DNA of 64,000 bases from JADLGL01 sp963732865 (GTDB taxonomy: Bacteria > Pseudomonadota > Alphaproteobacteria > Rhizobiales > Kaistiaceae). Under the pieces are notes generated by a model that was not told the origin of the DNA, did no database searches, and worked only from the letters and a program-made list of their open reading frames with translations. The stretch is taken from the NCBI GenBank assembly GCA_963732865.1, contig CAVTBC010000001.1:62001-126000 (forward strand), in the 5' to 3' direction. Position numbers and translations under genes: made by a program. Below are positions 27,263 to 35,477 of this stretch, one piece after another (position 1 is the first letter of the stretch; each line of letters opens with the position of its first letter).

Positions 27263-29470
27263 TCACGCCCGTTGGGACATGAAAGCTGGGAACCAATTCT
27301 CGTAGCCTTGGCGCAGCTTTGCAAGGGGAACGGCCATCACTCCCTCGCAAATCAATGTATCACCGCCGACCGTACCGATCGGCGAAACGGCCAGTTTGGT
27401 CGACATTGCCGCCCGCAGGACCGCTCCGATCCCGTCCGACGGGCAGGTGACCAGGTAGCGAGCCTGGTCTTCGCCAAAAAGCCAGCCGAGCGGGGTGTCG
27501 GGGTTGGGGGCGGCAATGCTGGCGCCGATATTGCCGGCAAGCGCCATCTCGGCCAGCGCAACCGCGAGACCGCCATCGGAGATGTCATGGCAGGCGGTGA
27601 CGTGACCGGCTGCCGATGAGATGGCGGATGAGGTCGCCGGTGACCTTCTCCGCGGCGAGATCGACCGGCGGCGGAGCGCCCTCGTCACGGCCGGCGATCT
27701 CCTGAAGGTAGATCGAACGGCCGAGATGCGACCCGGCGCGGCCGATGAGCAGGATCTCGTCGCCCTCATTCTTGAAAGCCATGGTCGCCATCTTGGCCGA
27801 ATCGGTGATGAGACCGACGCCCGCGATGGCCGGCGTCGGCGGGATCGCCGCCCCGTCGGTCTCGTTGTAGAGCGAGACATTGCCGGAAACGATGGGGAAG
27901 GAGAGGGCGGTGCACGCCTCGCCGATGCCGCTAATGGCGGCGACGAACTGGCCCATGACGTCCGGCTTCTCCGGATTGCCGAAATTGAGATTGTCGCTCG
28001 CGGCTAAGGGCTCGGCGCCGACGGCGCAGAGATTGCGCCAGCATTCGGCGACGGCCTGCTTGCCGCCCTCATAGGGATCGGCTGCGCAGTAACGCGGCGT
28101 CACATCCACCGAGAAGGCGAGCGCCTTCGGCGAGTCCGGCAGGCGGACAACGCCGGCATCGCCGCCGGGGCGTTGGATCGTCTGGCCCTGGACGAGGTGG
28201 TCATATTGTTCCCAGACCCAGCGGCGCGAGGCCATATTGGGCGAGCTCAGAATTTGGATTAACGCTTCGCCGTAATCGCTTGGCGGAGGAATCGATTTCC
28301 GGATCAACGGCTTGGGCTGGAACTGGGTCGGCATGTGGCCGGTCATATTCCGGCGCCTGGTCGCCGAGTTCCTTGATCGGGAGGTCCGCGACTTGCACGC
28401 CGTGATGGACTGACGCGGAAGCGGAGGTCGTCGGTGGTCTCGCCGACGATGGCGAAGTCGAGCCCCCATTTCCTGAAGATCGCCTCGGCCTCCGGCTCCT
28501 TCTCCGGATGCAGGACCATGAGCATGCGCTCCTGGCTTTCCGACAGCATCATCTCATAGGCGGTCATCGCCTCTTCGCGGACCGGCACCTTGTCGAGGTC
28601 GAGGCGGATGCCGAGATTGCCCTTGGCGCCCATCTCGACGGCAGAGGAGGTGAGGCCCGCCGCGCCCATGTCCTGGATCGCGACGACTGCTCCGGTCTTC
28701 ATCAATTCGAGGCACGCCTCGAGCAGCAGCTTCTCGCTGAACGGGTCGCCGACCTGGACGGTTGGGCGTTTGGCTTCGGAATCGGCGTCGAATTCGGCCG
28801 AGGCCATGGTGGCGCCGTGAATGCCGTCGCGGCCGGTCTTGGAGCCGAGATAGACGACGGGGCGGCCGACGCCCTCTGCCTCTGACGTGAAGATCTTGTC
28901 GGCGTCGACGATGCCGGCGGCGAAAGCGTTGACGAGGATGTTGCCGTTGTAGCGCTTGTCGAACATCGTCATGCCGCCGACGGTCGGCACGCCGAAGGAA
29001 TTGCCATAGCCGCCGACGCCGCCGACGACACCGGAAACGAGATGGCGCGTCTTGGGGTGGTCGGGCTCGCCGAAGAAGAGGGCGTTGAGCGCCGCGATCG
29101 GCCGCGCGCCCATGGTGAAGACGTCGCGCAGAATGCCGCCGACGCCCGTCGCCGCGCCCTGATAGGGCTCAATGTAGGACGGGTGGTTGTGCGACTCCAT
29201 CTTGAAGACGACCGCCTCGCCGTCGCCGATGTCGACGGCGCCGGCATTCTCGCCAGGGCCGATGAGGACGCGTGGTCCCGTTGTCGGCAGCGTCCGCAGC
29301 CAGCGCTTCGACGATTTGTAGGAGCAGTGCTCGTTCCACATCGCCGAGAAGATTCCGAGCTCGGTCAGCGTCGGCTCGCGGCCGATCAGATCGAGAATGC
29401 GCTGATATTCGTCGGGCTTCAGCCCGTGGTCGGCGACAAGCTGCGGCGTGATGGAGAAAGGGGCGTTCAT
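27263..29470 (-). CDS. purL: Phosphoribosylformylglycinamidine synthase subunit PurL (three frameshifts in this sequence)
   Basis: PurL converts FGAR to FGAM with ammonia from PurQ. The protein starts MNAPFSITPQLVADHG at 29470 and includes the N-terminal PurS-like linker, the ATP-binding core (HNHPSYIEPYQGAATGVGG) and FGVPTVGGM. Three breaks, each equivalent to one extra base, occur at about 28411 (restored: RFRVVHHGVQVADLP), about 28345 (restored: EYDRP...PTQFQPKP) and about 27612 (restored: GSGHVTACHDISDGG). All pieces of the canonical protein are present in order, and correcting the breaks gives about 734 residues, the expected size. purL is needed for de novo purine synthesis, so errors are more likely than decay. 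It ends with PAFMSQRA just before bolA. Confidence 0.92.
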
Positions 29471-30163
29471 GCGGGTTCCAGACGCCTCCACGAGGCCGGC
29501 GAAGATCTTGCGGCCGCCGGTGCCGCCGAGCGCCGGATCGATCATATCCTCGGGGTGCGGCATCAGGCCGAGGACATTGCCACGCTCGTTGAGGATGCCG
29601 GCGATATTGTCCACCGAGCCATTGGCATTGGCTTCCGGCGTCGCGTTGCCGGCGGCGTCGACATAGCGGAACGCGACGCGGTTCTCGCCTTCGAGGCGGG
29701 CAAGCGTTTCGGTGTCCGCGCGGTAATTGCCATCGCCATGCGCGACCGGGCAGGCGAAGACCTCGCCGGGCGCATAGGCGCGGGTGAAGAGGCTGTCCGC
29801 CGTGTCGACGCGCAGATGGACGTCGCGGCAGATGAAATTGAGGCCGGCATTGCGCATCAGGACACCGGGCAGGAGCCCGACTTCGCAGAGGATCTGGAAG
29901 CCGTTGCAAACGCCGAGGACCGGCGTTCCGCGCTCGGCCGCGGCGATGACGGCACGCATGATCGGCGAGCGAGCAGCGATGGCGCCGCTGCGCAGATAGT
30001 CGCCGTAGGAGAAGCCGCCGGGCAGCACGATGAGATCGAGGTCCGGCAGTTCGGTGTCGGCGTGCCATACCGTCATGGGCCGGACGCCGCTGACCGATTG
30101 CAGCGCCGCGATCATGTCGCGATCGCGGTTGGAGCCGGGGAAGATGACGACTGCTGAGCGCAT
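29467..30163 (-). CDS. purQ: Phosphoribosylformylglycinamidine synthase subunit PurQ (3' end frameshifted; appears fused to PurL)
   Basis: PurQ is the glutaminase that supplies ammonia to PurL. SAVVIFPGSNRDRDM at the start, GVCNGFQILCE with the nucleophile Cys and MPHPEDMI near the end are typical. In the sequence as given the frame runs through ...KIFAGLVEASGTR straight into the PurL start MNAPFSI without a stop. If one T is removed near 29483, the gene instead ends LVEALEPA-stop with a TGA overlapping the PurL ATG (ATGA), the normal arrangement, giving about 231 residues. I favour that reading over a true PurQ-PurL fusion. It is transcribed divergently from the PPi-phosphofructokinase gene. 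Confidence 0.9.
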
Positions 30164-30351
30164 GGCAGGTCCGCGGTGCGAGGCAAGGACGGGTCTGAAT
30201 TAAGGCGGCTGTGGCCTTCTTGCCAGCCCCGAAGCGTCGCATCGACAGATTTCGGCTGCCAGCCTTGCAACGCCGTGACGCCACCGGTAGAGCCGAGGCC
30301 AACCACCGGCGAAACTCGGCGCCGGCGAAGCGAGTTCCCAGGGGAGGCACA

Positions 30352-31617
30352 ATGGCCAAGAAGAATGCGTTTTACGCCCAGTCGGGCGGGGTGACGGCGG
30401 TAATCAATGCGAGCGCCTGCGGCGTGATCGAAACGGCGCGCGCCAACAAGCACAAGATCGGCAAAGTCTATGCCGGCCGCAACGGCATCATCGGCGCTCT
30501 GATGGAGGACATGATCGACACCTCCAAGGAAACGGCCAAGACCATCGCCGGCCTCCGCTACACGCCATCGGGCGCATTCGGTTCAGCGCGCTACAAGCTC
30601 AAGGGCCTGGAAGAAAACAAGGCCGAATATGAGCGTCTGATCGAGGTCTTCGCGGCGCATGACATCGGCTACTTCTTCTACAATGGCGGCGGCGACAGCG
30701 CCGACACCTGCCTCAAAGTCTCGCAGATTTCCGAGAAACTCGGCTATCCGATCCAGGCGATCCACGTGCCGAAGACCGTCGACAACGATCTGCCGCTGAC
30801 CGACACCTGCCCGGGTTTCGGTTCGGTTGCGAAATATGTCGCGGTGTCGGCGCGCGAAGCGAGTTTCGACGTTGCCTCGATGGCGAAGACGTCGACCAAG
30901 GTGTTCGTCATGGAGGTTATGGGCCGTCACGCCGGCTGGATCGCCGCAGCGGGCGGTCTGGCGTCGGACGAAGATACTGACATCCCGATCGTGATCCTGT
31001 TTCCAGAGATCGAATTCGACAAGGCGAAGTTCCTCGCCAAGGTCGACGAGAAGTACCAGAAATACGGCTATTGCTCGGTGATCGTCTCCGAAGGCGTCAA
31101 GGGAGCGGACGGCAAGTTTCTGTCGGACCAGGGCCTTCGCGATGCGTTCGGCCATGCGCAGCTCGGCGGCGTCGCGCCGGTGATCGCATCGATGATCATG
31201 GAGGGGCTCGGCCTCAAATATCATTGGGCGGTTGCCGACTATCTGCAGCGGGCGGCCCGTCACATCGCCTCCAAGACCGACGTGGACCAGGCCTATGCGG
31301 TCGGCAAGGCGGCGGTCGAATTCGCCCTCGCCGGCCATAACGCCGTCATGCCGGCGATCGAGCGGACCTCGGACAAGCCCTACCGCTGGAAGATCGGCAT
31401 GGCGCCGCTGTCGAAGGTCGCCAATGTCGAGCGGATGATGCCAAAGAACTTCATCTCGAAGGACGGCTTCGGGATTACCGCAAAATGCCGAACCTATCTG
31501 GAGCCCTTGATTAAGGGCGAGGATTACCCGCCCTACAAGCACGGCCTGCCGGCTTATGTGCGCCTCAAGGGGGAGGGTGTGAAGAAACGCCTCAACAGCG
31601 ATTTTAAGTTGAAGTAG
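30352..31617 (+). CDS. Pyrophosphate-dependent 6-phosphofructokinase
   Basis: This 421-residue phosphofructokinase probably uses pyrophosphate rather than ATP, making the fructose-6-P/fructose-1,6-P2 step reversible. Visible motifs: FYAQSGGVTAVINA at the start, NGGGDSADT (an Asp where ATP enzymes have Gly), PKTVDNDLPLTDTCPGFGS (Lys and the TVDND catalytic loop) and EVMGRHAGWIAA (substrate site). The Asp and Lys pair is the accepted marker of PPi specificity. ATG at 30352 has GGGGAGG just upstream; the longer frame from 30211 crosses the promoter region. It sits divergently beside purQ, inside what is normally an unbroken purine block. Confidence 0.92.
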   Translation: MAKKNAFYAQSGGVTAVINASACGVIETARANKHKIGKVYAGRNGIIGALMEDMIDTSKETAKTIAGLRYTPSGAFGSARYKLKGLEENKAEYERLIEVFAAHDIGYFFYNGGGDSADTCLKVSQISEKLGYPIQAIHVPKTVDNDLPLTDTCPGFGSVAKYVAVSAREASFDVASMAKTSTKVFVMEVMGRHAGWIAAAGGLASDEDTDIPIVILFPEIEFDKAKFLAKVDEKYQKYGYCSVIVSEGVKGADGKFLSDQGLRDAFGHAQLGGVAPVIASMIMEGLGLKYHWAVADYLQRAARHIASKTDVDQAYAVGKAAVEFALAGHNAVMPAIERTSDKPYRWKIGMAPLSKVANVERMMPKNFISKDGFGITAKCRTYLEPLIKGEDYPPYKHGLPAYVRLKGEGVKKRLNSDFKLK

Positions 31618-31811
31618 AGGCGTCACGCACCCTTGGGTAGCTGAAAAGATGGCACCGCAACCCGGGCGTTCCGGGGTTGGCGGGCACGATATTTTTGGCC
31701 TAGGGTGCGCCCCCGAAAGGCGACCGATATGGCAGCGGCACCGTTCGCAGCGGGGCGCGTGATGTGGCGTGCGCCCCTGCTCCATAGAAAACTGCCAGGA
31801 GGAAATCAGAC

Positions 31812-32699
31812 GTGAAAATGAATGGATCGATTGGCCGCTTGGTCGCCGCGGGAAGCGCTGCCACGGCGGCTCTCCTCATTGCCGGCTCGGCCGGCGCCCA
31901 GAACCTCAACGTGATCCCGATCGCGGTCGGCGCTCAGGCCGAGAGCATCGCGGCGGCGCCGGACGGCAGCCTCATCATCGGCACCACGACCGGCACCATC
32001 TACAAGCTCGCGCCCGGCGCGACCGAACTGTCCGTGTTCGTCTCTGGCCTCGAGGGCTTCGTCCTCGGCGTCTACGTCAAGGACAACACGGCCTATGTCT
32101 GCAATGGCGCCGTCCTGCGCTCGTATGATTGGACGACGGCTGAAGCTGGCGCGGTCTATGAGTTCCCGGGCGGCACTGGCTTCTGCAACGACGTTGCCTT
32201 CAGCCCGGACGGCACGCTGTTCGTGTCCGACACCGGCAATGGCCGGGTCTTGGCTCTGGTCGACAGCGACAACGGTCCTGTGTTCCAGACCGTCGTGCAG
32301 GGCACTGGCCTCGGCGGTGTGGACGGCCTCGCTTTCGTCGACGGCACGCTCTACATCAACGATGTTCGCGCCGACAAGATGATGCGCGTCGACCTCGACG
32401 GCACCACGATGACCGGCTTCACCGTGCTGACCACGTCGGCTGTTACGGACGGTCCGGACGGCATGCGCACCACCGACAATGGTGATGGCGTGTGGCAGGC
32501 CGACAATGCGACGCAAGAGATCGTGCATGTGACGTTCGACGGCGACAACGCCAACGTCACCGTGGTGGCCAATGGCTTCCCGGCCGCGACGGGCATGGCC
32601 CAGGTCGGCAACACGCTCTACGTCGTCGGCGCCAAGTTCGGCAACGCGGCGGACCCGAACGAACTGACGTACGTTCACACGATCGACCTCGGCAACTAA
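31812..32699 (+). CDS. Exported SMP-30/NHL-like beta-propeller protein, copy 1
   Basis: This 295-residue secreted protein has a signal peptide at residues 1-30 (basic start, hydrophobic core, cleavage near SAGAQ-N). The mature part is built of propeller repeats: ESIAAAPDGSLIIGT, GFCNDVAFSPDGTLFVSDTGNGRVLAL, GVDGLAFVDGTLYINDVRADK and GPDGMRTTD. This pattern is like SMP-30/gluconolactonase and NHL proteins, whose metal-dependent members hydrolyse lactones; no activity can be claimed here. The GTG at 31812 has AGGAGG about ten bases upstream; ATG at 31818 is the alternative. A second copy follows after a pair of strong hairpins, so this looks like a local duplication. Confidence 0.72.
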   Translation: MKMNGSIGRLVAAGSAATAALLIAGSAGAQNLNVIPIAVGAQAESIAAAPDGSLIIGTTTGTIYKLAPGATELSVFVSGLEGFVLGVYVKDNTAYVCNGAVLRSYDWTTAEAGAVYEFPGGTGFCNDVAFSPDGTLFVSDTGNGRVLALVDSDNGPVFQTVVQGTGLGGVDGLAFVDGTLYINDVRADKMMRVDLDGTTMTGFTVLTTSAVTDGPDGMRTTDNGDGVWQADNATQEIVHVTFDGDNANVTVVANGFPAATGMAQVGNTLYVVGAKFGNAADPNELTYVHTIDLGN

Positions 32700-32709
32700 T
32701 TGCCGGGTC

Positions 32710-32731
32710 GCCTGGCGGTTTGCCGCCAGGC
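32710..32731 (+). terminator. Hairpin after propeller gene 1 (possible terminator part)
   Basis: A perfect 9-bp stem, GCCTGGCGG with CCGCCAGGC, around the loop TTTG, lies 11 bases after the stop. It has no T-run of its own and is followed 15 bases later by a second stronger hairpin, so the two may act together in termination or in mRNA 3'-end protection. Confidence 0.45.
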
Positions 32732-32745
32732 ACTAACTATAAGCG

Positions 32746-32782
32746 CCGGCCCGGAGAGCGATCTCCGGGCCGGTCGCGTTTT
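32746..32782 (+). terminator. Rho-independent-like terminator between the two propeller genes
   Basis: A perfect 12-bp GC-rich stem (32746-32757 with 32762-32773) closed by the GNRA-type tetraloop GCGA, followed by TCGCGTTTT. The T-run is short and slightly delayed. It should stop or stabilise transcripts of propeller gene 1 before propeller gene 2. Confidence 0.6.
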
Positions 32783-32895
32783 GGGTTATGTTGGGCGGGC
32801 GACAAACCCCTGCCGCAATTTGCCTTGAGTCCATGTGCGCGGAGTCGTTGGCCCGCGGCCACAAAATTCCCCGTCAACAATCGGAGATAGGTTTC

Positions 32896-33807
32896 GTGAG
32901 AGCACAACTATGGAAGACGTCGTTGACCTCGGCCGCAAGCATGGCCGGGCTCGTGGCGCTGTCGGCGGTCGCTTGGGCGCAGCCCGCGATGATCGTCATC
33001 GGCAATGACGGCGAACATCCGGAAAGCATCACGACGTCGCCCGACGGAACCACGTTGTTCATCGGCTCGTTGGGCAAGTCGGCGGTCTATCGCGTCCCCG
33101 TCAACGGCGGCACAGTTGAGCCTTTCATCACCGACGGCCTGAATATGGTGACGGGCGTATTCGCCGTCGGCGATACGCTGTGGGTGTGCAGTTCGTCTGA
33201 CTTCAACGGCGACGGGCCCGCCTATGCCAACGCCTATGATCTGGCCACCGGAGATCTGAAGAACGCCTATGAATTGCCGGGCGGCGGGTTCTGCAATGAT
33301 TTCGCCGTCGGTCGCGACGGTACGGTGTTCGTTTCAGACACCGCCAAGGGCCGAATTCTGGCTCTGCGGCCGGGCGCGTCGGAGCTGACGGTATTCGTCC
33401 AGGACGATCTGTTGGCGGGGGTCGACGGACTCGCTTTGCTCGACGGCGATTTGATTGCCAACAGCGTGACGACGAACAAACTGCTGGTTATCGATATCCT
33501 GGCCGACTTCACCTATGGCAGCATTCGGGAGGTTGCGCCGAGCCAGCCGCTGGAAGGACCGGACGGCATGCGCGCCCTGCGCAGCGATCAGGGACTTCTG
33601 CTGATCGAGGGCAACCGTCTCGATCTCGTCACACTGGCCGGGCCGCAGGCCGATGTTCAGGTGCTGCAGGATGGCTTCAATGGCGCGACCGGCGTCACGC
33701 AGGTTGGCCACGCCGCCTATGTTGTCGAGGGCAAGCTGAACTACCTCTTCGACCCGACTTTGGGCGATCCGGGCGAGTTCGACGCCACGCTGGTACCGGT
33801 TCCGTAG
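32896..33807 (+). CDS. Exported SMP-30/NHL-like beta-propeller protein, copy 2
   Basis: This is a 303-residue paralogue of the preceding gene with a signal peptide (cleavage near AWAQP) and the same propeller motifs: HPESITTSPDGTTLFIGS, GFCNDFAVGRDGTVFVSDTAKGRILAL, GVDGLALLDGDLIANS and GPDGMRAL. The GTG at 32896 is preferred because the signal peptide then begins properly; the frame extends upstream to 32788 with an unlikely N-terminus. Like copy 1 it is probably periplasmic. The two copies share motif order but have diverged clearly in sequence, so the duplication is not recent. Confidence 0.72.
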   Translation: MRAQLWKTSLTSAASMAGLVALSAVAWAQPAMIVIGNDGEHPESITTSPDGTTLFIGSLGKSAVYRVPVNGGTVEPFITDGLNMVTGVFAVGDTLWVCSSSDFNGDGPAYANAYDLATGDLKNAYELPGGGFCNDFAVGRDGTVFVSDTAKGRILALRPGASELTVFVQDDLLAGVDGLALLDGDLIANSVTTNKLLVIDILADFTYGSIREVAPSQPLEGPDGMRALRSDQGLLLIEGNRLDLVTLAGPQADVQVLQDGFNGATGVTQVGHAAYVVEGKLNYLFDPTLGDPGEFDATLVPVP

Positions 33808-33854
33808 GCCGGCGACGACAGTTTCGGAGGCGGGCCGGCAGGTCCGCCGCCGGT

Positions 33855-34094
33855 TCAGATGATTTCAATGCGATAGGTCTCGATGACCGTGTTGGCGAGC
33901 AGCCGCTCGCACATTTCGGTCAGGCTCTTCCGCGCTGCGTCAGCGTTGGCTTCATCGAGCTCGATCTCGAACAATTTGCCCTGGCGCACACCCGCGACGT
34001 GATCGAAGCCCAGCGAGGCGAGGGCGCCTTCGATCGCCTTCCCCTGGGGGTCGAGAACCCCCTGCTTCAGGGTAACGGTGACCGTTGCTTTCAC
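33855..34094 (-). CDS. purS: Phosphoribosylformylglycinamidine synthase subunit PurS
   Basis: This 79-residue PurS bridges PurQ and PurL in the FGAM synthetase complex. The whole small fold is present: KATVTVTLKQGVLDPQGKAIEGALASLGF, then the VRQGKLFEIEL strand and a C-terminal NTVIETYRIEI strand. The GTG start at 34094 overlaps the purC stop (GTGA). The downstream partner purQ normally follows directly, but here 3.7 kb with three plus-strand genes intervene. Confidence 0.95.
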   Translation of the reverse strand: MKATVTVTLKQGVLDPQGKAIEGALASLGFDHVAGVRQGKLFEIELDEANADAARKSLTEMCERLLANTVIETYRIEII

Positions 34095-34894
34095 GCCAGC
34101 GATCGCGGCTTGCCATCATTGGCGGATGCGGACTGGACCAAGACCGGCCCGGTCGCGACCGGACGCTCCTGATCGACAAGAATGCCGAGGCGGCGGGCCA
34201 CTTCCTGATAGGCCTCAACGAGGCCGCCCATGTCACGGCGGAAGCGGTCCTTGTCGAGCTTGTCCTTGGTCTGGGCATCCCACAGCCGGCACGAATCGGG
34301 CGAAATCTCATCGGCCACGACAATGCGCATGACGTCGCCTTCCCAGAGCCGGCCACATTCCATCTTGAAGTCGACAAGCTGGATGCCGACGCCGGCAAAC
34401 AGGCCGGAGAGGAAGTCGTTCACGCAAATCGCCAGCGCCATCATGTCGTCGATCTCGGGTGGCGATGCCCAGCCGAAGGCGGTGACATGCTCCTCAGAGA
34501 CCATCGGGTCTTCGAGCTCGTCATTCTTGTAGTAGAATTCGATGATCGACCGAGGGAGGACGGTTCCTTCCTCCAGGCCAAGCCGCTTCGACAGCGACCC
34601 CGCGGCGATATTCCGCACGACGATTTCGAGCGGGATGATCTCCACTTCGCGGATCAATTGCTCACGCATGTTGAGCCGGCGGATGAAATGGGTGGGAATG
34701 CCGATCCGGTTGAGGTGATTGAAGATGTGCTCGGAAATGCGGTTGTTGAGCACGCCCTTGCCGTCGATCACCTCCTGCTTCTTGTTGTTGAAGGCGGTAG
34801 CGTCGTCCTTGAAGAACTGCACGAGAGTGCCGGGTTCCGGCCCCTCGTAAAGAATCTTCGCCTTGCCTTCGTAAATTCGCCTGCGGCAATTCAT
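34091..34894 (-). CDS. purC: Phosphoribosylaminoimidazole-succinocarboxamide synthase
   Basis: PurC (SAICAR synthetase) joins CAIR and aspartate using ATP. RRRIYEGKAKILYEGPEPGTLVQFFKDD, VRNIAAGSLSKRLG (written ...VVRNIAAGSL) and DFKMECGR followed by DEISPDSCRLWD are the family signatures. The ATG at 34894 gives 267 residues and the usual N-terminus; ATGs at 34906 and 34924 would add short extensions without a better ribosome site. The C-terminus extends about 15 residues past the usual end. A -10-like CTATATAT on the minus strand at 34984-34977 lies about 85 bp upstream. Confidence 0.95.
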   Translation of the reverse strand: MNCRRRIYEGKAKILYEGPEPGTLVQFFKDDATAFNNKKQEVIDGKGVLNNRISEHIFNHLNRIGIPTHFIRRLNMREQLIREVEIIPLEIVVRNIAAGSLSKRLGLEEGTVLPRSIIEFYYKNDELEDPMVSEEHVTAFGWASPPEIDDMMALAICVNDFLSGLFAGVGIQLVDFKMECGRLWEGDVMRIVVADEISPDSCRLWDAQTKDKLDKDRFRRDMGGLVEAYQEVARRLGILVDQERPVATGPVLVQSASANDGKPRSLA

Positions 34895-35150
34895 ATCGGA
34901 ATCCATAGTTGGAGGACGTCCCAAGCTGCGCCGGAAACTGCCCTTTTCGGCCCTAGGGCGAGCCGCCTGATGGGGGATATATAGGGGCTCGATCTCAGAA
35001 AAACGGTACTCGATCGGCCACCCTAGTACAATCGCGCGACTGCGCGTTCACCAATCGAGCGACCAAGGCGCATTGATTTGGCGGATGCGGGCCGATATTT
35101 GACTTCGCACCTTCCCTCGGCCGCCGGGCCGATCCGAACAGGGCTAATCG

Positions 35151-35475
35151 ATGACAACCTTCGACGAGCGTAAGGACGCCTACGAAAACAAATTCGCGCG
35201 CGACGCCGAACTTAAGTTCCGCGCCGAAGCGCGCCGGAACCGGCTGCTCGGGCAGTGGGCCGCGGCGGAGCTGGGCAAAACCGGCCCGGAGGCTGACGCC
35301 TATGCGCTCAGCGTCGTTCAGGCGGACCTCGAAGAGGCCGGGGATGACGACGTTTTCCGCAGAAATTCGCGGCGATTTCGACGCAGCGGGCGTCAGTCAG
35401 TCCGATCACCAGATTCGCCGCCAGATGGATGAACTGCTGATTACGGCCGCCGAGCAGATCGAGAAGAGCGGCTGA
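35151..35475 (+). CDS. F1-ATPase inhibitor subunit zeta, DUF1476 (frameshifted in this sequence)
   Basis: This small all-helical protein is specific to alphaproteobacteria; it binds F1-ATPase and inhibits ATP hydrolysis in Paracoccus. TTFDERKDAYENKFARDAELKFRAEARRN at the start is diagnostic. The frame breaks at about 35362 after DDDVFR; removing one G restores FRKIRGDFDAAGVSQSDHQ, after which the protein continues to AAEQIEKSG-stop at 35475. The corrected length is about 107 residues, as usual for the family. It is divergent from purC and convergent with purB, the normal rhizobial setting. Confidence 0.88.
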
Positions 35476-35477
35476 AT

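Noticed and set aside
34977..34984. Promoter of purC on the minus strand
   Set aside because: CTATATAT is a good -10, but no convincing -35 lies 16-18 bases upstream.
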